This document shows positions 7,268-15,587 of a stretch of DNA of 61,955 nucleotides, piece after piece; the stretch's first letter is position 1, and the number at the start of each line of letters is the position of its first letter. The stretch covers positions 1-61,955 of the forward strand of contig JASJDW010000026.1 in the NCBI GenBank assembly GCA_030064955.1, read 5' to 3'. The notes under the pieces are model-generated. The model was given only the letters and a program-made list of their open reading frames with translations. It did no database searches and was not told the DNA's origin. Source of the DNA: Crocosphaera sp. GTDB lineage: Bacteria > Cyanobacteriota > Cyanobacteriia > Cyanobacteriales > Microcystaceae. A program made the translations under genes and the position numbers.

Positions 7268-9676
7268 ATGTTAGTTGCTTCAAACAATTTATCCACCATC
7301 CAATTAAACCCTAACTCGACGTTTGAAAAAGCGAGTTCTATGGGATCGTCTTTAACAGCAAAACGAGAAACCTTTGATGCTACAACAACCCAAACCCATC
7401 AAACCATTAATCAAGGGAAAATACCATTTACCTCTCAACCCATTGATCTAAAAATCAACGGGTTTACCTATCAATTAAGTAATAACCCACCCCCTAACCC
7501 CCTCCTGGGAGGGGGAACTAAAGGGAGTGGGTATTACTATATTAATGAAGAAACCAACGAAATTGAGATTAATACAGGGTATGATGCTGATGGGTTGAGT
7601 GCTGTTTATAAAACAGTTAGCCCTCAACAGAAACGGAATAAGATCCCGCCGTTAACGGCGGGGTTTCAATTTAGACAGTATGTGGTTGTTGGGGACTTTA
7701 ACTTTAACCAATCCTTTCAAGGGCATCCGTCTGGGAACTTCTCCATTTATTGCCACCGATCGCAATACGGTAGTATCAGAGCAAGGTTAAAACCAGGAAC
7801 CCCTTTGAGGTTGAGGGGGATTGATTATCGGGTTAGGGAATTAGCAAAGGCCCAAACCCGCGATGGATTAGGAAATATTGTCTTGAGTGTTTCTTTACAG
7901 GGGTATTGGGAGCGAATGGGGAACACGCTGCGATCTCACAGAGATCCGCTTCGCGGCACGCCTTTAGATGAACCCATTAGGGTTGTCGACCTGATTAACA
8001 AAAGCCGTTGTGGATTTGAATATAGTTATAAAGCGGTTTTGAGAAGGGTTGGTGTGCCTTTACGTGGCGGGGATGTGGTGGTTAAAGTGAGCCGTGATAT
8101 TTCCTCTTCCGGGACCATTACGGCCCGTCAATTATTGGAGGATCAGCAACGGTTATTAGTAGCAGGGTACTATGTGGATTGGAGTTCACGCAGTGGGGTT
8201 ATATTACGGCGTTGGGAATCCCCTAAAACCTTTTATATTGACAAAATCGTAGCTGATTTAAGCAAGGAAAAAAGTTTCCCTGCTGTGGTTATAAAAGAGA
8301 GTGGGTTTGGGGCTGAGGTGAGTGGGTGTTATTTAAGTCATGAACTTAATAATGCTCAACTACAATTAGATAAAGATCCTAATGGGGGTCAAGATGGGGA
8401 CGAATATATTTGCTTAATTCAAGGCGATCGCAATCCCACTGAGCCACCTCAAGAGTTGAGGGGAGCGGTGTATTACAGTTTTGACTATAACAAACTGCGA
8501 TCGCCTACCCTCTGTTTTGATCAATCCCAACCGAGTAAATTAATAGAAAGATGTCAGTTGAATGGCTCTGATATGGAGGTAACGGAAAAAGAGTATGGCT
8601 GGGTGTTTACCAGTGTGGATGTGTACGAGTATCGTTTAGATAATGACGGGAATATTAGTTATGTGTTTAAATCCCTAGCTGATATTGCTTTAAACGTCCA
8701 ATGGGAGTTAGTTAAATTGATTGAATACCAATATATTTATGATGATAAAACAGGCTATTATCTTTATAAAAGGGGTGCAGGGTGGCAATTGACCCGCGAT
8801 CTTCAAGAAACGGAGGATAAAGAGGCCATCCAATTAGCAGCGGCCATTGCCTTAGAATCAGACCCAACTGCGATCGTTAAACTACAACAACACTTACAAG
8901 GATATACCCGCTTTTATAAACGAACTCTCACCCCATCAGAGTTATTTGAGTTAGAGGATTTAGGGAATTATTACCCTAATTTAAGGAAAAAAGAAGAGGA
9001 TGATGATAATTTTATTCCTTCACTGTACCCCAAGGTATCCGAACGAGAAGAAAATAGCTTAATTATTCGTCCTGACCCTCGCTCAACGGTTGATGAACCC
9101 CAACCTGATTTAATTATTGGGGCTAAAAGTCGAGAAACTCAGAAAATAGAAATTAATAGTACCTCCCTTGAACGGTTTTTAATCTGGAACCCTGTCAGTA
9201 ATCAAGAGGGGACTAATTTAGACCAAAGTGCTTACTCAGAATCGTTCACCCAAGCTGCAGGCCGTCCCGAACTGCAACGGCGATTAAACCGACAAACAGG
9301 CTGCTACAATCGTAAGAAGGAAGATAAGGGAAACGAGCCAACTTATTTGGTGGGAACCCCTGGTGTTCAACCCTTTTCTACCATCACTCAAACCCTGTCC
9401 TATACTGGTGCTTATACCATTAAACAAGCGATCGCTGCTTGCACTCTCGATTATTCTATCAAAAATTCTCAAAGTTCTTGTACTATGGAGTTACCCATCG
9501 GAGAACCGATTAACGGATTAAAAATGGGGGATATTGTTATTTTTGAAGGTGCAAAATGGCGAGTATTCGGATATAATGGAAGCGGAAAGATTCAGCCTGA
9601 CAATGGGTACTATAATAATATCACGTTGAGCTTAGGAAAAGATGTTGATTTGGATCTAATTAGGAAGATAATCTAA
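7268..9676 (+). CDS. Putative phage tail or baseplate protein
   Basis: An 802-residue protein without a recognised family name. Its beta-rich, glycine- and tyrosine-containing character, its position in a run of plus-strand structural-like genes and its tight coupling to the next gene (TAATG overlap at 9676) suggest a tail or baseplate component. It contains three embedded repeats, all in frame. These are family A at residues about 73-89, the short element C palindrome at about 126-132 (peptide PPLTAG), and a hairpin-bearing stretch around 7925-7965. The start ATG follows an AT-rich leader with no Shine-Dalgarno. Function is inference. Confidence 0.6.
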   Translation: MLVASNNLSTIQLNPNSTFEKASSMGSSLTAKRETFDATTTQTHQTINQGKIPFTSQPIDLKINGFTYQLSNNPPPNPLLGGGTKGSGYYYINEETNEIEINTGYDADGLSAVYKTVSPQQKRNKIPPLTAGFQFRQYVVVGDFNFNQSFQGHPSGNFSIYCHRSQYGSIRARLKPGTPLRLRGIDYRVRELAKAQTRDGLGNIVLSVSLQGYWERMGNTLRSHRDPLRGTPLDEPIRVVDLINKSRCGFEYSYKAVLRRVGVPLRGGDVVVKVSRDISSSGTITARQLLEDQQRLLVAGYYVDWSSRSGVILRRWESPKTFYIDKIVADLSKEKSFPAVVIKESGFGAEVSGCYLSHELNNAQLQLDKDPNGGQDGDEYICLIQGDRNPTEPPQELRGAVYYSFDYNKLRSPTLCFDQSQPSKLIERCQLNGSDMEVTEKEYGWVFTSVDVYEYRLDNDGNISYVFKSLADIALNVQWELVKLIEYQYIYDDKTGYYLYKRGAGWQLTRDLQETEDKEAIQLAAAIALESDPTAIVKLQQHLQGYTRFYKRTLTPSELFELEDLGNYYPNLRKKEEDDDNFIPSLYPKVSEREENSLIIRPDPRSTVDEPQPDLIIGAKSRETQKIEINSTSLERFLIWNPVSNQEGTNLDQSAYSESFTQAAGRPELQRRLNRQTGCYNRKKEDKGNEPTYLVGTPGVQPFSTITQTLSYTGAYTIKQAIAACTLDYSIKNSQSSCTMELPIGEPINGLKMGDIVIFEGAKWRVFGYNGSGKIQPDNGYYNNITLSLGKDVDLDLIRKII
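7484..7532 (+). repeat. Hairpin repeat family A, copy 2 (inside a CDS)
   Basis: CCCCCTCC and GGGAGGGGG arms with outer ACCCACCCCC and GGGAGTGGGT arms. It is read in frame as the peptide PPPNPLLGGGTKG in the 802-residue protein. Confidence 0.85.
7645..7663 (+). repeat. Element C, short form (inside a CDS)
   Basis: CCCGCCGTTAACGGCGGG, a perfect palindrome, equals the outer stem of the 73-base element closed directly on TTAA. It is in frame and encodes PPLTAG, as does the copy at 14901-14922. Confidence 0.85.
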
Positions 9677-9873
9677 TGATTAACTTATTGTTATATTTAC
9701 CTGTAATTGCGATAGCCATAAGCTTTTTTGAGTTTCTTAAGAAAGAAGAAATTAAAAGGCAAGAAGAAATGCTTTTACAGCAACTATTAGAACAACATCA
9801 AAATAGTTTAATGATGCAAGAATTTAGAAAAGTTGGCAATTGCTTTAGGCAAAGCAATTGCCAACTTTTCTAA
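9676..9873 (+). CDS. Small membrane-anchored protein, possible holin or spanin-like
   Basis: 65 residues with one N-terminal membrane segment (residues 2-18, LLLYLPVIAIAISFFEF) followed by a charged, Gln-rich helix. The start overlaps the stop of the 802-residue gene (TAATG), so translation is coupled. The last 17 residues and the stop codon are encoded by a perfect 24-bp palindrome (9823-9874). The natural C-terminus may therefore have been replaced by that insertion. Size and topology would fit a small lysis-accessory protein, but nothing specific shows this. Confidence 0.55.
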   Translation: MINLLLYLPVIAIAISFFEFLKKEEIKRQEEMLLQQLLEQHQNSLMMQEFRKVGNCFRQSNCQLF

Positions 9874-9874
9874 A
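9823..9874 (+). repeat. Perfect 24-bp hairpin with 4-base loop
   Basis: TTTAGAAAAGTTGGCAATTG and its continuation pair exactly with the bases that follow the AGGC loop (9847-9850). It contains the stop codon of the small membrane gene and has no T-run, so it is not a standard terminator; it may halt or protect the transcript, or be an inserted palindrome. Confidence 0.85.
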
Positions 9875-9927
9875 GTAATTCAAAAGACTAATTTTGAAGT
9901 AAAGCCAAAATTTAAAATTAATTAATT

Positions 9928-10401
9928 ATGCCAAAAAATGGAGAATTAACAGAAAAAGATAAGTTGTTTTGTCAGCATTATGTGGCTTCTGAACACGGTA
10001 CGGCCTCTTACATAAATGCTTTTAATATTGCCTATGATTCTGCTAGAGCAGGGGCATCTAGGCTGTTAGCAAATGATCTCATACAAGCTTACATACAAGA
10101 GTTAAAAGACATAAATGATGCTAATAGAGCAATTATGGTTGATAAGCTTAGGGATAAAAATATTAAGTCAATCGAAAGTAATTTAGAATCTGCTTCTCGA
10201 CTTAGAAAAATTTGTAATAGTTGCATGGATGATTTTGAAAATCCATCAAAAAAAATGGCTATACTAACTGACTCTTGGTTAAATGCGATCGCAAGAGCGT
10301 ATGAAGCGGCCTCTAGATTAGAAGGAAAAGCACATGAGAGAATGATTATGGTTTCTGGTTTAGAAATGGCCGCTAATGAAATTTTAGCTAAAGAAAAATA
10401 A
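9928..10401 (+). CDS. Phage terminase small subunit-like protein
   Basis: 157 residues. Residues 6-60 match the DNA-binding helix-turn-helix region of small terminases: LTEKDKLFCQHYV, then a block where NAT-type residues are replaced by TASYINAFNIAYDSARAGASRLL. The rest is helical, for ring formation. The small subunit selects phage DNA for packaging by the large subunit. No large terminase is visible nearby, and the gene sits among tail-like genes, which is unusual. The start ATG follows the AT-rich AATTAATTA leader. Confidence 0.7.
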   Translation: MPKNGELTEKDKLFCQHYVASEHGTASYINAFNIAYDSARAGASRLLANDLIQAYIQELKDINDANRAIMVDKLRDKNIKSIESNLESASRLRKICNSCMDDFENPSKKMAILTDSWLNAIARAYEAASRLEGKAHERMIMVSGLEMAANEILAKEK

Positions 10402-10424
10402 TGCTTAAAATTAATAATTAAAAA

Positions 10425-13400
10425 GTGGCAACAGCAACTTACGCAGGATTAAAAGAAAGAAATGAAATAACCGATTTTGGGCTGTCTCCTACAACTGGTG
10501 GGGCAACGACACAGCCTACCAGTTTTTATTATTTTGCCTATGGGATTGCTAGGGGAGGGATAAACCTAGGGACGGCTTTAGGACAGGTCGCGATCGCCTC
10601 TGGAGAAAAGCTACAATTTATTATTAACCAAAGTGCGAGAACCGAAGGCATACACCCCTTTGGCTTTGCAATAGCTGCATCCCCTACCAACGATGAAGCC
10701 CAAGCAAAGTTACTGGCGATCGCCTGGATAATAGACGCAGACCAAGTAACGGAACTTGATTTACCCATAACCCTAGAACTGACAACGGATGAGGATTTTA
10801 TCATTGATGGAACGATAGAAACGATCGCCGATCTCCCTAATAACCCTGTCAACGGGTGTATTCGATTTGTCAATGATGATAGTAACTTTTATCAATGGGA
10901 CGGGGAGGGATGGTATGGAACCCCGTCCTGGAGGCAGGTTTACGGAAATCAGACTTATTTACCCAATAGCACAACCCTGAGAAGTGGGTTAAAGTGGAAA
11001 GGTGGGTGTCACAGCCCAATAATTACCATCCCCCCAGATCCTTCTCCCAATTACTACGGTGTTGTCTCGCCACCGTGGGGAGGAGACGGGGACACTTCAC
11101 CGCCTATTAAACTGTGGTTATTAAACGGGTTAAGCGAAGGGACGGGAGCGGTGCTGCCCATTGACTCGCAAATCAGCTTGGTGGCTCTAGTTAATGATAG
11201 TAGCGAGTTGGGTGCGGCCGTATTAAGTGGTAAAATTGCTTTAACAGTAACGGGAATAGTTCGTCGGTTAAACGGTGAATTACAAGTCTTAGACGTGAGT
11301 TCTGCTTGGAATAGTGGAACTCCTTTTTATTTTTTGCAATCCCAATTAGATCGGGGTTATGCCTTAGAAGTAGAATACACCTGTAGCGCGGTGGTGGGAG
11401 ACGGTGACACGGTTACGGTGTATCTCAAAGATGATGGGGTGTTTGGTGTTCCCACCACTGCTATTTTCCTGGGAAATTCGGTCTTTGCCAACGACAATAA
11501 GGCGATGATTGTCCCTGATACGTTGGGGGTCAAACGGTTATCAGGGAAAGGATTGGTTATTACCAGTGGGCAAAATTTGGGTCACTTTTTTAACTGCAAT
11601 GGGACAAGTGGATTAACTCAGGGAATATTAGCTGATACAGCAAATCAGCAAATTGCAATATCAGGGATTAGGAATGGGGCGATCGCTGTCCGTCAGTCTG
11701 GGGAGGTGTTACAAAGTACCGAAGCGGTTAGGGCGATCATCAGTACCGAACCCGGGACGGCCACTGCGTCCGATTGGTCAAATCCTGTCACGGTAGGAGC
11801 TAACGGAAGGATAGAAGTAGCGATCGCTTTACCCAATAGTATTCGTTCTGATTACCCCGATAGTTTAATTGCAGGAAATAGCGATGCAATGAGGGCGATC
11901 CCTCAGATGAGGGTATTTGTAAGGGTTGCAGGGGTTATAACAGAACTAGATGCTGTGGTTGTAGAAGCTGATGACGATCAATTGCTTGTTATTGGTACCC
12001 TTTCTAATGGTGTTGTGGTGGAATCGGTCGAGAGTAATGGGGATGCTGAATTTAACTTGTGGGGGTACGAGAGTATTACCCCTGTGGCGACGGGGGTAGG
12101 AAGTTTAGCGGCGGGGGATTATGAAATTGCCATTGCTTGGGATTATCCGAGTCCTAATTTGGGTATTACTAAGATAACTCATGATATCAACGAGGTGCCG
12201 TCGCCTGGGGTGTCCCCAGGCGTTTATGAGCGCCGTGAGGGGTGTATGCCCACGTTAGCGTTGAGTTTTGCGGATGCGATCGCTCTTGCTAATATCTATA
12301 GTCAACTACAGGTACAGGGGGTTGATCAAGCACAACGCAAAATCTTAGATATCAACTCAAGATTAGTAGAGACAGAAGATGATCCCGTTAACGATAGACT
12401 TATTATCCGCTTACCAGAGTTGGGGCGTACCATCGTTACCAACCGCGACCCAGAAGATACTGATGATCTTGATAATGGCTACAGGCTTGGGGACTTATGG
12501 CTCAATAGTAGCAGCGACCCTATTAGGTTACGTTTTGCACAATCATTGTCCTCTGGGACAGCGGTCTGGCCGTTATTGGGAGAAGGAGCAGGAGGAAACG
12601 GAATAGAGGCGATCGCGGATCTGGCTACCCTCAAAGCATTAACATCGGATAGCCATGATGCGACATATTTATTAAAATCCACTAACAATATTTATCGCTA
12701 CGATGCCGACTCCACGGCAACAGGAAACGATAACACGGTTATTGAGCCTGATATGTTGCCAGGGCGGTTTTTAAAGGTTGGGACTTATGGTGCAGCAGAA
12801 ATCACGGAAACAGATGATAAGCAGTTTCTTTCTTTATTAGAGAGACAGGCGATCGTTGCTAATACCGATGCCTTAGCCAATAAATCCGATGTAGGGCATG
12901 AGCATCTGGCCAACCAAGGTAGCTTGTTAACCCACGATGGGGTTGACCAAAGCGAGTTGTTGGTGGGGAATGAGGGGCAAATGTTAACCCCTGATAGCAA
13001 TGGCTCTTTAGTCTGGGTTGATCCTCCCAATACGGCAACTACTACCACCACCGCAGGGTATGTGCAGCCTAATCTTGAGGGGACGGTTGTTATAAATGTG
13101 GGGTCAACCGCTAATTTTATAGAAGGGGTTAGTTGGGTGGCGATCGCCAGTGGAGGAAACTATTTAGTCACTCAGGTTAACACCGCCACCACCCTAACGG
13201 TGCAGTATAAAGGGGGCGGGGCAACCCCAACCACTTCGATTAGTACCAATAAAAAAGTGAGTCCGACAGGGGCAAGTGGGACAGACGGGTTATCTTCTCT
13301 GACCACCACCACCGCCGATTTTATCGTACCGGCTGTTAATAGTACGGCCGTGGTATTGGTGGCCCAGTCGGGGGGCTTTAACTTAGGGGTGAGTGTCCAT

Positions 13401-14240
13401 ATTGAGAGTGCGGGTAGTTATGAAGTGACGGCGATTAACCCTGATAGTATTACGGTGTTAAATTTAGGGGGAAATAATACCGTTGCAGGAGCTAATATTG
13501 CCAGTGGGTCGCAAGTGGTTATTACCGGGCCCCCTGGGTTAGATGGTTCTGTTGAAGCCACCAGTTCTCTCAACTTCACCACCGCAGTTCCCCCCCCTTC
13601 AACGGGGGTTGAGGAGTGGAAAGGGTTTATTGATAGCACCAATAATAACAGGCGATCGCTTAGAGAGCCTGGGGATGGAGCAGTTAATGTTTTTGCCTTT
13701 CTAAATGATATTTTACCCACCCCTTTAACGGGGTTTGTTGAGAGTACCCTAACGGCGATCGTTGATACTGATACAATTCTTGAAGCCTTCGGTAAGGTAC
13801 AGAAATACTTAACAGATTATTTAACTAATTTTAATGGTAATAATCAATTAGTTAAGTTAGAGAATGATGGGTTATTGCCTAAATTAGTAGCACACAAATT
13901 AAGCGATTATGCACTTCAAAATGTCAATGTGTCGGTGGTAGCTGATGGTACGTATCGTATTTTTATTTATCCTTCACACATAGATGAAAACATCAGATGG
14001 GATGGTATTTATGACTTACTCTGTGATAGTAATGGGGGAACAATATCAATTACAATCAATGGGACAGTTATTACTGGTTTTGATACATTGACGGTTAATC
14101 AAACGGGTACTAATTACACGGCAACAGGAAATAATGTTCTTAACCCAGGAAGTAATGTTTACATGGTTTTAACGAATGATGATCCCAATAATCCTATTAC
14201 TAATTTATCGTTTTGTTTATATGGAATTAAAAACCCTTAA
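10425..14240 (+). CDS. Long tail-fibre-like protein
   Basis: A 1271-residue protein starting with GTG (10425). It is rich in Gly, Thr, Val and Asn with repeated short beta-strand patterns, low in Cys, and contains a collagen-like GPPGLDG segment at about residue 1034. These are marks of trimeric phage fibres that bind the cell surface. Two similar blocks around residues 880-1020 (each with STANFIEGVSWVAI- or STAVVLVAQSGGFN-like strands) suggest internal duplication. A perfect hairpin (12202-12222) lies in frame. It is the largest gene of the element. The receptor is unknown. Confidence 0.65.
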   Translation: MATATYAGLKERNEITDFGLSPTTGGATTQPTSFYYFAYGIARGGINLGTALGQVAIASGEKLQFIINQSARTEGIHPFGFAIAASPTNDEAQAKLLAIAWIIDADQVTELDLPITLELTTDEDFIIDGTIETIADLPNNPVNGCIRFVNDDSNFYQWDGEGWYGTPSWRQVYGNQTYLPNSTTLRSGLKWKGGCHSPIITIPPDPSPNYYGVVSPPWGGDGDTSPPIKLWLLNGLSEGTGAVLPIDSQISLVALVNDSSELGAAVLSGKIALTVTGIVRRLNGELQVLDVSSAWNSGTPFYFLQSQLDRGYALEVEYTCSAVVGDGDTVTVYLKDDGVFGVPTTAIFLGNSVFANDNKAMIVPDTLGVKRLSGKGLVITSGQNLGHFFNCNGTSGLTQGILADTANQQIAISGIRNGAIAVRQSGEVLQSTEAVRAIISTEPGTATASDWSNPVTVGANGRIEVAIALPNSIRSDYPDSLIAGNSDAMRAIPQMRVFVRVAGVITELDAVVVEADDDQLLVIGTLSNGVVVESVESNGDAEFNLWGYESITPVATGVGSLAAGDYEIAIAWDYPSPNLGITKITHDINEVPSPGVSPGVYERREGCMPTLALSFADAIALANIYSQLQVQGVDQAQRKILDINSRLVETEDDPVNDRLIIRLPELGRTIVTNRDPEDTDDLDNGYRLGDLWLNSSSDPIRLRFAQSLSSGTAVWPLLGEGAGGNGIEAIADLATLKALTSDSHDATYLLKSTNNIYRYDADSTATGNDNTVIEPDMLPGRFLKVGTYGAAEITETDDKQFLSLLERQAIVANTDALANKSDVGHEHLANQGSLLTHDGVDQSELLVGNEGQMLTPDSNGSLVWVDPPNTATTTTTAGYVQPNLEGTVVINVGSTANFIEGVSWVAIASGGNYLVTQVNTATTLTVQYKGGGATPTTSISTNKKVSPTGASGTDGLSSLTTTTADFIVPAVNSTAVVLVAQSGGFNLGVSVHIESAGSYEVTAINPDSITVLNLGGNNTVAGANIASGSQVVITGPPGLDGSVEATSSLNFTTAVPPPSTGVEEWKGFIDSTNNNRRSLREPGDGAVNVFAFLNDILPTPLTGFVESTLTAIVDTDTILEAFGKVQKYLTDYLTNFNGNNQLVKLENDGLLPKLVAHKLSDYALQNVNVSVVADGTYRIFIYPSHIDENIRWDGIYDLLCDSNGGTISITINGTVITGFDTLTVNQTGTNYTATGNNVLNPGSNVYMVLTNDDPNNPITNLSFCLYGIKNP
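12202..12222 (+). repeat. Perfect hairpin inside the fibre gene
   Basis: CGCCTGGGG, loop TGT, CCCCAGGCG: nine paired bases with the same TGT loop as element C. It is in frame and encodes SPGVSPGV. It may be a distant member of the same structured family. Confidence 0.6.
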
Positions 14241-14257
14241 ATCAATTATCAATTATC

Positions 14258-14746
14258 ATGACTTTTATTATTAATTACATCACAACAACAGGCACTTTAG
14301 TAACAGAAGATTTAATTCCTAACGCGACTTTAGCGCAACGAGTTCGAGTCATTGAATCTAAAAAAGAGCTTATTACCTTACTCGATAAAATAGAAGCAGG
14401 GTTATTACTCCTAGCTGATTTTATATGGAAAACAGAAAAACAAGATCCTACTTTTCTAAATTTCCAGCCAACAGAAGAAACGACAGACGCGGAATATCAA
14501 TTAGATGTGAGGCGAAATCAGTTATTTAACATTCTACAAAGAATTATTGCTAACCCTACAGAAAGGACTCGGATTGCTAAAATTGTTTGGACAATGGCAC
14601 TTTCTAAAAAGGAGTTTGGGGCTTTTACGATTTCAATAGATACCGAAGCTCCCCATAATTATGAGATGATTGATGATGCTGCGATCGCTGATTTGATTCA
14701 ACAAGTGGCAGTCAATGATCTTGAAAATGTAATCAAATTAATCTAA
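14258..14746 (+). CDS. Hypothetical protein, 162 residues
   Basis: Largely helical (residues 25-160), with no membrane segment, Cys pairs or recognised motif. It lies 17 bases after the fibre gene, separated by two CAATTAT heptamers and no Shine-Dalgarno sequence. Small genes directly after fibre genes often encode fibre-assembly chaperones; that role is inference from position only. Confidence 0.55.
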   Translation: MTFIINYITTTGTLVTEDLIPNATLAQRVRVIESKKELITLLDKIEAGLLLLADFIWKTEKQDPTFLNFQPTEETTDAEYQLDVRRNQLFNILQRIIANPTERTRIAKIVWTMALSKKEFGAFTISIDTEAPHNYEMIDDAAIADLIQQVAVNDLENVIKLI

Positions 14747-14752
14747 TTATCT

Positions 14753-14793
14753 GAGTGCTTAATTTTGAGTTGTACTCAAAATGTAAGAAGCAC
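14753..14793 (+). repeat. Bulged hairpin, covariant relative of element C
   Basis: Layout: GAGTGCTT, A, ATTTTGAGT, loop TGT, ACTCAAAAT, bulge GTAAG, AAGCAC. It has the same segment lengths and the same conserved A, TGT and GTAAG as the core of the 73-base element, but four stem base pairs differ with both partners changed. It lies 26 bases upstream of the ATG at 14820, followed by CAATTGT heptamers. Confidence 0.85.
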
Positions 14794-14819
14794 GAATCAA
14801 TTGTCAATTGTCAATTGCT

Positions 14820-15587
14820 ATGGCTATTTATTCTTCTTTCCTAGATTTAAGTGTACCTTCTTCTCCCCTTGACACTGGTGGTGGGGGAGGTGACAATCAA
14901 ACCCCGCCGTTAACGGCGGGGTATTTTGCGTGGGAATTTGAAAATAATTTAAGCAACACAAGCGGTAATTTAACTTGGAATAATATTAATAGCCTTCCTA
15001 TTTCTTATCCTACTGGTATTTCGGGTAAGGCGTTGAGTGTTGATAATGTTAATAACGACGGCAACATTATCTGCTTTGATATTGTAGATCCAGGAGACAG
15101 CGTTATTATTGATTGGTCAAAACCCTTTGCTTTTAGTTGTTGGTTAAAAACGTCAGCATCAGGGAGTGAGGGGGTTGCTTTTCAGTTAGTTAAAAACAGT
15201 TTAAGTACCAATCGAAGTCTTTATCTAGCTTGGGAATGGATGATCTACTTTGCTGGTAGTACCCGTTTTCGATACGATCGCAATGGAAATATGGCGCAAT
15301 ATTTAACTTCCATTCCAGAAGCGGTTGACACTTGGCGATTCCACTATTTGCGTTATGACCCTGCTAATCATAAAAAGCTCTATTTTGGTTTAAACGATAG
15401 TGAGGTTGAAGTAATCGCAAGCATTGACTTTCATCTTCTTACTTACGACTCTAATTACCGACTAACTTTATCCCCCATGTTTCTAGATTCAGGGGATAAT
15501 TTTGCTTTAGATGACTTGAGATTTTGGCATACTACCCCTGTTACACAACAGGATATGATTGGTCTTTACATTCTTGATCCTGTTTGA
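14820..15587 (+). CDS. LamG-like (concanavalin fold) surface or fibre-tip protein
   Basis: 255 residues from the ATG at 14820; a TTG four codons earlier is possible but less likely. The region from about residue 35 onward reads as a laminin-G-like jelly-roll: YFAWEFENNLSNTS at the start, PFAFSCWLKTS for the central strand and FALDDLRFWHTTPV near the end, the usual LamG ending. Such domains bind glycans or proteins on the host surface. The short element C palindrome at 14901 encodes PPLTAG immediately before the domain. The 3' end overlaps the opposite gene by 47 bases. Confidence 0.7.
   Translation: MAIYSSFLDLSVPSSPLDTGGGGGDNQTPPLTAGYFAWEFENNLSNTSGNLTWNNINSLPISYPTGISGKALSVDNVNNDGNIICFDIVDPGDSVIIDWSKPFAFSCWLKTSASGSEGVAFQLVKNSLSTNRSLYLAWEWMIYFAGSTRFRYDRNGNMAQYLTSIPEAVDTWRFHYLRYDPANHKKLYFGLNDSEVEVIASIDFHLLTYDSNYRLTLSPMFLDSGDNFALDDLRFWHTTPVTQQDMIGLYILDPV
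14901..14922 (+). repeat. Element C, short form, copy 2 (inside a CDS)
   Basis: ACCCCGCCGTTAACGGCGGGGT's 20-base core is the same palindrome as at 7645-7663, again read as PPLTAG. It lies 107 bases after the bulged hairpin at 14753. Confidence 0.85.

Noticed and set aside
10538-10873. Minus-strand open frame inside the fibre gene
   Set aside because: It is fully covered by the 1271-residue gene in the other frame and has shadow-like composition; the same holds for the frames at 12379, 12479, 12785 and 13418.
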